Source: Xylophilus sp. (GTDB taxonomy: Bacteria > Pseudomonadota > Gammaproteobacteria > Burkholderiales > Burkholderiaceae_C). From it: 32,107 nucleotides of DNA. The notes under the pieces were generated by a model. It saw nothing but the letters and a program-made list of their open reading frames with translations, ran no database searches and was not told where the DNA came from. Shown here in pieces: positions 25,652 to 32,107 of the stretch. The position numbers and the translations under genes are program-made. The stretch is taken from positions 1 to 32,107 of the forward strand of contig WNDY01000047.1 in NCBI GenBank assembly GCA_009914555.1. The letters run 5' to 3'. The number at the start of each line of letters is the position of its first letter. Positions within the stretch are counted from its first letter, which is position 1.

Positions 25652-26887
25652 ATGACAACCCACAGCGATCCGAGTGCCGAAGAGGCGGCGCAGGCCACAC
25701 TGCGCGCGCAGGAGGCCCTGGCCCGTGCACGACAGCTCGCCCGCGTGCTGCGCAGGGACGCCGCGGTGCGCGACGCCCAGCGCATCCTTCCCCATGACGC
25801 GCTGCGCCTGCTGCGCGAGCACGACCTGCTGAACCTTCGCACCCCCCTGGCCTTGGGCGGTGCGGAAATCGCCTACGGCGACGTCGTGCGTGTGATTGCC
25901 GAACTGGCCCGGGGTGACTCCAATGTGGCGCAGCTACTTATCCCGCACTATGTCTACTTGGAGCGCCTGCGCCTGATGGGCGACGATGGCATCCAGCAAC
26001 GCATCTGGCGCCGCGTGCGCCGGGGCGCACTGGCCGGCAACGCCTCCACGGAGCGCAACACCGCGCGCTCGGGCGAGATCACCATCCGCCTGCAGCCTGA
26101 CGACGACGGGTTCCGGCTCACCGGGCGCAAGTTCTACAGCACGCCGACGCTGTTCGCGGATCTGGTCTTCGCCACGGTCCTCGATGTGCAGGAGCGCATC
26201 GTCTATGCGATCCTGCCCACCGACCGCGAGGGCATCACGCGCCTGGACGACTGGGACGGCGTGGGCCAGCGGTTGACCGGCAGCGGAACGACCATTTTCG
26301 AGAACGTGCGGGTGGAGGCCGACGAGATCGTGGTCGTGGGCGACTGGATGAACCGCCGGCACTACACGAGCTCGGGCGCCCAGATTCTGTTTGCGGCCGT
26401 GAAATCGGGCATCGCGCATGCCGCGCTCGATGATGCGCTGGACTGGGCCCGCGAGGGTGCCCGTCCCACGCGCGTCTCCCAGGTCGAGCATGTCACCCTT
26501 GACCCGCACGTGCAGGTCCTGGTGGGCGAGCTGTCCACGGCCGCGCTGGGCGCCGAGCTGGTGCTCGGCCGCGCGGCGGATGCCCTGACCCATGCCTCGC
26601 ACGTCCAGTACGCCGAGAGCTCGCGCGAGCGGCTGGATGACGTCCTGGCCGACACCGCCATCCGCACCGCGCAGGCCCAGCTCGCCACCGAACAAGCCGC
26701 GCTGCACATCGCCCAGAAGCTCTTCGACGTCGGGGGCACGTCCACGGCGCTGCGTCGCCACAACTTCGACCGCCACTGGCGCAACGCGCGAACGATCAGC
26801 CTTCACGACCCGATCGTGTACCGCAGCAAGGCCATCGGCGCGCATGCGCTGCGCGGCGAGGCGCCGCCCCTGGGCTTCACGTACTGA
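25652..26887 (+). CDS. Acyl-CoA-dehydrogenase-fold flavin monooxygenase, DszC/SfnB-like
   Basis: A 411-residue protein with the acyl-CoA dehydrogenase fold: helical N-domain (L-R-T-P-L-A-L-G-G-A-E-I at about 62-73), beta-domain around 125-235 (L-A-G-N-A-S-T-E-R-N, then G-R-K-F-Y-S-T-P) and a helical C-domain. The C-terminal D-R-H-W-R-N-A-R-T-I-S-L-H-D-P with H385 is typical of the DszC/SfnB/group D flavin monooxygenases rather than true acyl-CoA dehydrogenases, which use a catalytic Glu and lack this motif. Such enzymes use reduced flavin from a separate reductase to oxidise thiophenes, sulfones or amines. It lies 38 bp after the rhodanese gene and 14 bp before the next monooxygenase, so a two-step oxidation of an S- or N-compound is likely. 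The substrate is unknown. Confidence 0.88.
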   Translation: MTTHSDPSAEEAAQATLRAQEALARARQLARVLRRDAAVRDAQRILPHDALRLLREHDLLNLRTPLALGGAEIAYGDVVRVIAELARGDSNVAQLLIPHYVYLERLRLMGDDGIQQRIWRRVRRGALAGNASTERNTARSGEITIRLQPDDDGFRLTGRKFYSTPTLFADLVFATVLDVQERIVYAILPTDREGITRLDDWDGVGQRLTGSGTTIFENVRVEADEIVVVGDWMNRRHYTSSGAQILFAAVKSGIAHAALDDALDWAREGARPTRVSQVEHVTLDPHVQVLVGELSTAALGAELVLGRAADALTHASHVQYAESSRERLDDVLADTAIRTAQAQLATEQAALHIAQKLFDVGGTSTALRRHNFDRHWRNARTISLHDPIVYRSKAIGAHALRGEAPPLGFTY

Positions 26888-26901
26888 GGCGGACCTACAG
26901 C

Positions 26902-28086
26902 ATGTCGCTTGCCATTCCCGCCGCCCTGACTTCAGGTGCCGTCCACGAGCCGGAGCCGAGCCCGCTCGAGAGGGTCCTTCAACAACCCTTCAACCTCGGG
27001 CTGTTCCTGCCCATCCAGAACGGAGGCTGGTCCATCTCGACGCTGCCGCGCTCGACCGACTGGCGCTTCGACTACAACGCGCGATTGACGCTCAAGGCAG
27101 AGGAACTCGGCTTCGACCTGGTTTTCGGGCTTGCGCAATGGATGCCCAAGGGGGGGTACGGCGGCGTGTCGAACTACCGCGAGACCTCGCTGGACAGCTT
27201 CATCTCCACGGCAGCACTGAGCGCGATCACGCGGCGCATCCTGCTGATCTCGACCATCCACGTGCTTTACGGGCCGTGGCATCCACTGCATTTGGCGAAG
27301 TTCGGCGCAACGCTGGACCACATCTCGGGCGGGCGCTGGGGCGTGAACCTCGTGACCGGCCACATCGCCGCAGAGGCGCGCATGTTCGGCCAGGTGCGCG
27401 AGGAGCACGACGCGCGCTACGGCCGCGCTGCCGAGTTCGTGGACATCCTCGATCGGCTGTGGCGCACCGAGGGTAACGTGACCTTCGAGGGCCGTCACTG
27501 GCAGCTCTACGACGCCTACGTGTCGCCGCGCCCACTGCATGGGCGCCCGATCCTCATCAATGCGACCGGCTCGAAGGCTGGGTTCGAGTTCGGTGCGCGC
27601 TATTCGGACTTCGTCTTCATCCCGAGCCCGACCGGCGTCGAGCTGGAGCCGACGCTGCAAGCCCTGCCGGACTTCACCGCGGGGCTGCGCGAGGCGGCGC
27701 AGGCGCAAGGGCGTGCTGTGCGCACCATCATCAACCCGACCGTCGTGAGCGCGGCGACCGATGCACTCGCACAGGAGCGCTACGAGCGCATCCTCGCCTC
27801 CGAGGACACGGAGGCGGTCGCGAACTTCAACGCCCGCTTCAACACGCAGACCGGCGCGAGCGATGCACGCGCCTGGAGCAGCCATCGCCGCCGTGCTGGC
27901 GAGCGGGCTGTCGGCGGCAACATCCACCTCGTCGGCAGCCCGCAGCGCATCGTCGACGACATGATCCGGCTACGCGACGCCGGCTGCCATGGCGTGCAAC
28001 TGACCTTCTTCGATTTCGAGCAGGACCTGGCGCATTTCGGCCAGCACATCCTCCCGCTGATGCGCGAGGCGGGGCTGCGGCTGTGA
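26902..28086 (+). CDS. FMN-dependent luciferase-like monooxygenase, RutA/SfnG-like
   Basis: A 394-residue flavin monooxygenase. The N-terminal L-G-L-F-L-P-I-Q-N-G-G-W-S-I-S-T (about 33-48) resembles RutA (pyrimidine oxygenase), and T-D-W-R-F-D-Y-N resembles SfnG (dimethylsulfone monooxygenase). L-D-H-I-S-G-G-R-W-G-V-N-L-V-T-G (about 139-154) is the conserved flavin-region motif. It belongs to a different subgroup from the 447-residue enzyme at 13702. These enzymes need FMNH2 and insert oxygen beside N or S, breaking C-N or C-S bonds. Together with the rhodanese and DszC-like genes this argues for organosulfur or heterocycle use. The next gene starts inside its stop codon (GTG at 28083). Confidence 0.9.
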   Translation: MSLAIPAALTSGAVHEPEPSPLERVLQQPFNLGLFLPIQNGGWSISTLPRSTDWRFDYNARLTLKAEELGFDLVFGLAQWMPKGGYGGVSNYRETSLDSFISTAALSAITRRILLISTIHVLYGPWHPLHLAKFGATLDHISGGRWGVNLVTGHIAAEARMFGQVREEHDARYGRAAEFVDILDRLWRTEGNVTFEGRHWQLYDAYVSPRPLHGRPILINATGSKAGFEFGARYSDFVFIPSPTGVELEPTLQALPDFTAGLREAAQAQGRAVRTIINPTVVSAATDALAQERYERILASEDTEAVANFNARFNTQTGASDARAWSSHRRRAGERAVGGNIHLVGSPQRIVDDMIRLRDAGCHGVQLTFFDFEQDLAHFGQHILPLMREAGLRL

Positions 28087-29111
28087 GCGCCGCATCCGAT
28101 CGTCCTGCGTGGCCTGGCCCGACTGCGCTGCGCGTCTTGAGCCTGCTGCGCGTGGTGGCGCGCGGCATTCTCGCGAAGGTTCCGACGCTGGCGCTGGTCG
28201 TTGGCATCAGCTTCCTGTTGCTCAAGCTCGCGCCCGGCGACCTGGCGATGGCAATGGCGGGAGACGCCGGCGCTGCATCGCCTGAGTACATGGAGATGCT
28301 GCGGCGCCAGTACGGACTGGACCAGCCGATGTGGATGCAGTTCTGGCACTACATCGCCAACGTCGCGCGGCTTGACTTTGGCTACTCCTTCCGCAACAGC
28401 ATGCCGGTGCTCGAGTTGATCGCCGAACGCGTGCCCGCAACCCTGTTGCTTGTGGCCACCAGCATCGTCATCGCGCTCGTCGTGGGCGTGTCCCTGGGCG
28501 TCTGGGCTGCGTACCGCCAGGGGCGTTGGATCGACACGGGCATCTCGACGCTCTCGACCATTGGCTTCGCGCTGCCGTTGTTCTGGGTCGGCCTGCTTCT
28601 GATCATCCTCTTCGCGGTCGACTTGCGCTGGCTGCCCACGGGTGGCATCGCGACCACAGGCTTCGATGGCGGATTCTGGGCCGCCTTGCTCGACAGGCTG
28701 CGCCATCTCGTATTGCCGGCGTTCACGCTGTCGCTCTTCTACATCGCCATCTACGCGCGCATCGTGCGCGCGGCGGCGTCGGAAGTGCTGCGTTCGGAGT
28801 ACGTGCGCACCGCACGGGCCAAGGGCCTGCGCCCGGCGCGCATCCTCTGGCGGCACGTGCTGCGCAACTGCCTTCTGCCGGTGGTTTCCATCACCGGGCT
28901 CGAGCTTGGCACGCTGCTGGGGGGCGTGGTGACGATCGAGACAGTCTTTTCCTGGCCGGGCATGGGGCGGCTCGCCTTCGATGCCGTCACCTACCGCGAC
29001 ATGAACCTGCTGATGGGCATCCTCGTCTGGAGTGCCGTGCTCGTCAGCGCAGTGAACCTGATCCTCGATGCCTTGTACACGCTGGTCGATCCGAGGGTGG
29101 AGTTGCGATGA
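28083..29111 (+). CDS. Dipeptide/oligopeptide-type ABC permease (DppB-like)
   Basis: A 342-residue permease: cytoplasmic N-terminus, a first membrane helix (about 33-50) followed by L-K-L-A-P-G-D, the periplasmic Y-G-L-D-Q-P-M-W-M-Q-F-W segment and L-D-F-G-Y-S-F-R, then five more helices. The EAA motif is R-T-A-R-A-K-G-L-R-P-A-R-I-L-W-R-H. The end P-R-V-E-L-R is typical of DppB. The GTG start overlaps the monooxygenase stop by 4 bp, and its own stop overlaps the next ATG by 4 bp. It needs a DppC partner, which is interrupted here, so the importer may be non-functional. Confidence 0.92.
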   Translation: MSAASDRPAWPGPTALRVLSLLRVVARGILAKVPTLALVVGISFLLLKLAPGDLAMAMAGDAGAASPEYMEMLRRQYGLDQPMWMQFWHYIANVARLDFGYSFRNSMPVLELIAERVPATLLLVATSIVIALVVGVSLGVWAAYRQGRWIDTGISTLSTIGFALPLFWVGLLLIILFAVDLRWLPTGGIATTGFDGGFWAALLDRLRHLVLPAFTLSLFYIAIYARIVRAAASEVLRSEYVRTARAKGLRPARILWRHVLRNCLLPVVSITGLELGTLLGGVVTIETVFSWPGMGRLAFDAVTYRDMNLLMGILVWSAVLVSAVNLILDALYTLVDPRVELR

Positions 29112-29947
29112 CGTCACGCAGAGTGCCCGCCTTCGCCCGCGTTCTGCGGTCGCCCGCCTTCGTCACGGGCGCCGTGCTGCTGGCCTTCAGCCTCCTGACG
29201 GTCGTCCTGTCGCTCACGCTGTACGGCGGCAATCCGCTGACGGTCGCGTCGCCGCCCTTCATCGAGCCGGGCTCGTAGGCCGCGCATCCGCTGGGTACCG
29301 ACATGCTGGGACGCGACATGCTGACCCAGATGGTCCACGGCGCGCGGGTCTCCCTGCTCACGGGCGTCGTGGCGGGCGTGGTCGCGGTCGCGCTCGGGAC
29401 GCTGCTGGGCGTGCTGGCCGGCTACTTCGGCGGCTGGGTCGATCGGACCTGCACGCGCATCACCGAGGTGTTCCTGACGTTGCCGCAGTTGCTGTTGGCC
29501 ATCGTGCTCGTGGCTGTGCTCACGCCGTCGGTGTGGAGCACGACGCTGGCGATCGGGCTCACGAGCTGGCCGCAGGTCGCGCGCGTCGTGCGCCCCGAGG
29601 TGATGCGCCTGCGACAGGCCGACTTCGTCCATGCAGCGTCGCTGAGTGGCATGGCGCCCCTGCAGGTCATCTGGCGCGAGGTGCTGCCCAACGTGGTTCC
29701 CACTGTCGTGGCCCTGGCCTCGGTGTTGGTGGCGACAGCGATCCTCACGGAATCCGCTCTCTCGTTCCTGGGGCTGGGCGACCCCAATGTTGCCTCGTGG
29801 GGCGCGATGATCGGCGCCGGGCGCTCGGTGCTGCGTGATGCGTGGTACGTCGCGGCGTTTCCCGGCTTCGCGATCCTCGTGACGGTGCTGGCCTTCGCGC
29901 TCATCGGCAACGGCATCAACGATGCACTTCATCTTCGGCGCGAATGA
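29108..29947 (+). pseudogene. DppC-like ABC permease interrupted by an in-frame amber codon
   Basis: The frame from the ATG at 29108 encodes the DppC N-terminal helix and ends at a TAG (29276-29278, codon 57) after I-E-P-G-S. The same frame continues without any gap: A-A-H-P-L-G-T-D-M-L-G-R-D-M-L, then the rest of a complete DppC permease, with L-R-Q-A-D-F-V-H-A-A-S-L-S-G as EAA loop and S-F-L-G-L-G-D-P-N-V. Total length would be 279 residues, normal for DppC. H-P-L-G-T-D is usually preceded by an ordinary residue, so one substitution (for example CAG to TAG) explains the stop. Internal starts at ATG 29303 or 29318 would lack the first membrane helix. Readthrough by a suppressor tRNA is possible but unproven. 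Confidence 0.85.
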
Positions 29948-30019
29948 TCTCGCGCATCGGCATCCCACTCTTTCGTCCTTCTTCGTCCCCATCCTCCCAT
30001 CGTTTTCAGGAATCCCGTT

Positions 30020-31609
30020 ATGAGTTCAACGCGACGTGACTTCATCATCCGCACCGTGGTCGCAGGTACCGCCACGCTGCCCTTCGCCGCAGAGGTGTTC
30101 GCCCAGTCGGGCAGCGGCCGCAACCTGGTGGTCAACGTAGCGCCGGAGCCGTCGGCGCTCGCGATCGTCAACGGCCTGCCCAACCAGATCGTCAACGCCA
30201 ACATCTTCGACGGACTGGTGACCTACGACAGCAACTACAAGCTCGTGCCGCAACTGGCCGAGCGCTGGGAAACCTCGGCGGACGGGCTGTCGATCACCTT
30301 CCACCTGCGCAAGGGCGTTCGATGGCACGACGGCAAGCCCTTCACGTCAGCCGATGTCGCGTTCTCCGCTCTGGAGGTGGTGAAGAAGACCAGCGCGCTC
30401 GGTGCCAACGCCTTTGCCGCCATCAAGTCGGTCGACACCCCCGACGAGCACACCGCGATCCTGCGCCTGTCGTTTGCCGCGCCCGTGGTCTGGTCGTACC
30501 TGCACGGCCAGCAATTCAATATCGTGCCGCGGCACATCTACGCGGGCAGCGATCCGCTGAACAATCCACGCAACGCGAATCCGCTGGGCACGGGGCCCTA
30601 CAAGTTCAAGGAATGGGTTCGCGGCAGCCACATCACGCTGGTGCGCAACCCGGACTACTGGGACAAGGACAAGCCGTACTTCGAGACGCTGACCTTCAAG
30701 ATCATCCCTGACGCGGGCGCGCGGGAAGCGGCGCTGGAGTCGGGGGAGATCCTCTACTCGCCGCACAGCCCGGTGCCGCTGTCCTCGGCGCGCAGGTTGT
30801 CAAAGAGCAAGGACCTGGTGGTCGATACCAAGGGATGGGAAGGCCTGGTCAAGGTGTTCTTCTTCGACTTCAACCTCAAAAAGAAGGTGTTCCAGGATGT
30901 ACGCGTGCGCAGGGCCTTCGCGCATGCCATCGACCGCCAGGCCATTGCGAACATCGCATGGTTCGGCTTTGCCAAGCCGTCGCGCGGCCCGATCCCGCCG
31001 GAGCAGAAGCAGCACTTCAATCCCGAGGCGCCGGACTATGCGTTCGACCCGAAGAAGGCAGAGGCCCTGCTCGACGAGGCCGGCTTGCGCCGCGGCGCCG
31101 ACGGCGTGAGGCTTCGCATCAACCATGTGAACCACACCTTCGGCGAGGAATACCGCCGCGCCGGCGACCTGATCAAGCAGCAGCTCAAGCAGGTGGGCGT
31201 GGAGGTCGAGTTGATCAACTACGACACCGCCACGCAGCTGCGCAAGCTTTTCACGGACCGGGACTTCGATACGAGCGCGATCGACTACGCGTCCGGCCTC
31301 GACCCCCAGATCGGCGTCATCCGCCGGTTCTGGAGCCAGTCGATCAAGGACGGCGTGCCATGGAGCAACGGTTCCAACTACGCCTCGAAAGAAACCGATG
31401 CGGTCATCCAGGGAATCGTGGATTCGCGCGACCCGGCCGAGCGCAAGAAGCTCATCGATCGCCTCCAGGTGCTCGTGCAGCAGGACGTGCCCTCGATCAG
31501 CCTGGTGAACATCAACCTCGTGCGCATCTTCTCGAGCAAGCTCCAAGGGGTCGATCAACGACCGCTCGGCGCATTGTCCGGGCTGGGCGACGTTTCGCTC
31601 GCGAGCTGA
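30020..31609 (+). CDS. Peptide/nickel-type periplasmic binding protein (DppA/OppA family), Tat-type signal
   Basis: A 529-residue extracellular solute-binding protein, family 5. The N-terminus T-R-R-D-F-I-I-R fits the Tat motif, followed by a short hydrophobic segment and A-E-V-F-A-Q. Family marks are L-V-P-Q-L-A-E-R-W-E-T-S (about 75-86), F-H-L-R-K-G-V-R-W-H-D-G-K-P-F (about 94-108), N-P-L-G-T-G-P-Y-K-F and V-R-R-A-F-A-H-A-I-D-R. AGGA (30008-30011) precedes the ATG at good spacing. The gap of 72 bp from the permease holds nothing else visible. It should feed the DppB/C/D/F-type importer, which is broken at two genes here; the family also binds opines, heme, glutathione and other small molecules. 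Confidence 0.93.
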   Translation: MSSTRRDFIIRTVVAGTATLPFAAEVFAQSGSGRNLVVNVAPEPSALAIVNGLPNQIVNANIFDGLVTYDSNYKLVPQLAERWETSADGLSITFHLRKGVRWHDGKPFTSADVAFSALEVVKKTSALGANAFAAIKSVDTPDEHTAILRLSFAAPVVWSYLHGQQFNIVPRHIYAGSDPLNNPRNANPLGTGPYKFKEWVRGSHITLVRNPDYWDKDKPYFETLTFKIIPDAGAREAALESGEILYSPHSPVPLSSARRLSKSKDLVVDTKGWEGLVKVFFFDFNLKKKVFQDVRVRRAFAHAIDRQAIANIAWFGFAKPSRGPIPPEQKQHFNPEAPDYAFDPKKAEALLDEAGLRRGADGVRLRINHVNHTFGEEYRRAGDLIKQQLKQVGVEVELINYDTATQLRKLFTDRDFDTSAIDYASGLDPQIGVIRRFWSQSIKDGVPWSNGSNYASKETDAVIQGIVDSRDPAERKKLIDRLQVLVQQDVPSISLVNINLVRIFSSKLQGVDQRPLGALSGLGDVSLAS

Positions 31610-31625
31610 TGCCAAGGGTGTGTCG

Positions 31626-31965
31626 ATGACGCGGCTCCTGGAGATCGAATCGCTCAACATCGGCTTCGGCGATGTGCCCGCCGTGCGGAATCTGGACCTG
31701 TCGATCGGGGTTGGCGAGACCCTCGCCTTGGTGGGCGAGTCAGGCTCGGGCAAGTCGGCCACGGCGCTCTCGATCCTTCGCCTGCTGCCGCGCTCGGCCA
31801 CGGTCGGCGGCCGCATACGTTTTCAGGGACGGGACCTGCTCGCGATGACGCAACGGGGGCTGCGTGACATCAGCGGCCGCGAGATCGGGATGATCTTCCA
31901 GGAGCCGATGGTGTCTCTCAACCCGGTGCTGCGGGTGGGTGAGCAGATCGCCGAGACGATCATTC
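31626..31965 (+). pseudogene. DppD-like ABC ATPase, cut off by an insertion sequence
   Basis: The ATG at 31626, with AAGGG 7 bases before it, opens a DppD/OppD-type ATPase: Walker A G-E-S-G-S-G-K-S at 37-44, then L-S-I-L-R-L-L-P and the Q-loop G-M-I-F-Q-E-P-M-V-S-L-N-P. After about residue 113 (I-A-E-T-I-I-R) the family sequence ends abruptly at GTAAGCG (31966). The frame runs on into unrelated sequence and stops at 32004-32006. Signature, Walker B and the C-terminal peptide-transporter domain are missing from this side. The rest of the gene should lie beyond the insertion. The product cannot work as an ATPase. Confidence 0.88.
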
Positions 31966-32107
31966 GTAAGCGATCCATCAGCACGCCCCTCAGAGCATGC
32001 GCATAAGCGCGTAAAACGTGGTATCGCGAGACTCGGAAGGGTCAGCGGAGCTCGGCAGGCATCTTCCACGGCAGCAACGCGTCGTAATCGTCGACGCTCT
32101 TCGCCAG
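31966..32107. mobile_element. End of an insertion sequence, probably IS66 family (continues past the window)
   Basis: The break in the dppD-like gene begins with GTAAGCG, the usual terminal bases of IS66-family inverted repeats. Inside, 76 bp from that end, lies a minus-strand reading frame end (see the next entry) as expected for tnpC, whose 3' end sits close to one IS end. The other end and the 8-bp target duplication typical of the family lie outside the window and cannot be checked. IS assignment rests on the terminal motif and the position of the frame; family is probable, not certain. Confidence 0.65.
32042..32107 (-). CDS. C-terminal end of a transposase (probable IS66 TnpC), partial
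   Basis: The last 21 codons of a minus-strand gene are visible, reading L-A-K-S-V-D-D-Y-D-A-L-L-P-W-K-M and ending P-A-E-L-R before a TGA at 32042-32044. A D-x-L-L-P-W ending resembles the C-terminal tail domain of IS66-type TnpC transposases. The rest lies beyond the window. The assignment depends partly on the GTAAGCG end 76 bp away. Confidence 0.5.
   Translation of the reverse strand: MAKSVDDYDALLPWKMPAELR

Noticed and set aside
23997..25730. 577-codon minus-strand open frame opposite the rhodanese gene
   Set aside because: The plus-strand protein has four clear rhodanese repeats and the antisense frame has no recognisable domain.
29276..29278. Amber codon read as pyrrolysine or another recoded residue
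   Set aside because: No recoding signal was seen, the protein family does not use it, and the same importer is also hit by an insertion; a plain mutation is simpler.

Overview
The window is high-GC, densely packed bacterial DNA. Long antisense open frames everywhere, the choice of protein families (Bug/TctC solute-binding protein, branched-chain-amino-acid-type, polyamine-type and dipeptide-type ABC importers, several flavin monooxygenases, LysR, IclR and MarR-like regulators) and the protein sequences suggest a metabolically versatile soil or environmental betaproteobacterium of the order Burkholderiales, perhaps Comamonadaceae (Variovorax-like) or Alcaligenaceae. The order is moderately sure; the genus is a guess. 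No RNA genes, CRISPR arrays or phage genes were seen. The window is a catabolic and uptake island with three gene blocks and decay or mobile DNA at both ends.

Block A (461-16496, minus strand) is read right to left as two transcription units. The first is amidase - FMN-dependent monooxygenase (NtaA/SnaA type) - Bug-family binding protein. After a 192-bp AT-richer gap holding ATCGATAA repeats comes the second: LivK-like binding protein, a fused LivH-LivM permease, LivG, LivF, a fumarate-reductase/aspartate-oxidase-like flavoprotein, a small 2Fe-2S protein, an NHL-propeller protein that keeps the peptidyl-hydroxyglycine lyase (PAL) site residues, a winged-helix regulator, and a fused HyuA-HyuB (5-oxoprolinase/hydantoinase) protein. 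The last five genes overlap by 4 to 11 bp and look translationally coupled. Import plus redox, C-N lyase, amidase and ATP-dependent ring-amide hydrolase suggests catabolism of an amide, lactam or hydantoin-like compound; the substrate is unknown.

Block B (16873-22998, plus strand) is a polyamine-type ABC importer (permease, ATPase, Tat-type binding protein, permease) with an M24 Xaa-Pro-peptidase-like protein whose metal ligands are partly replaced, followed by a LysR regulator broken by a frameshift.

Block C (22949-31965) has an IclR regulator divergent from a four-domain rhodanese with a single cysteine, a DszC/SfnB-like flavin monooxygenase, a RutA/SfnG-like FMN monooxygenase and a dipeptide-type importer (permease B, permease C, binding protein, ATPase). 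Two 16-bp palindromic sites 21 bp apart lie between IclR and the rhodanese. The block looks like organosulfur or nitrogen-compound scavenging, but its importer is decaying: permease C has an in-frame amber codon, and the ATPase is cut off by what looks like the end of an IS66-family element (31966 to the window end). The left edge carries the 3' remnant of a short-chain dehydrogenase gene.
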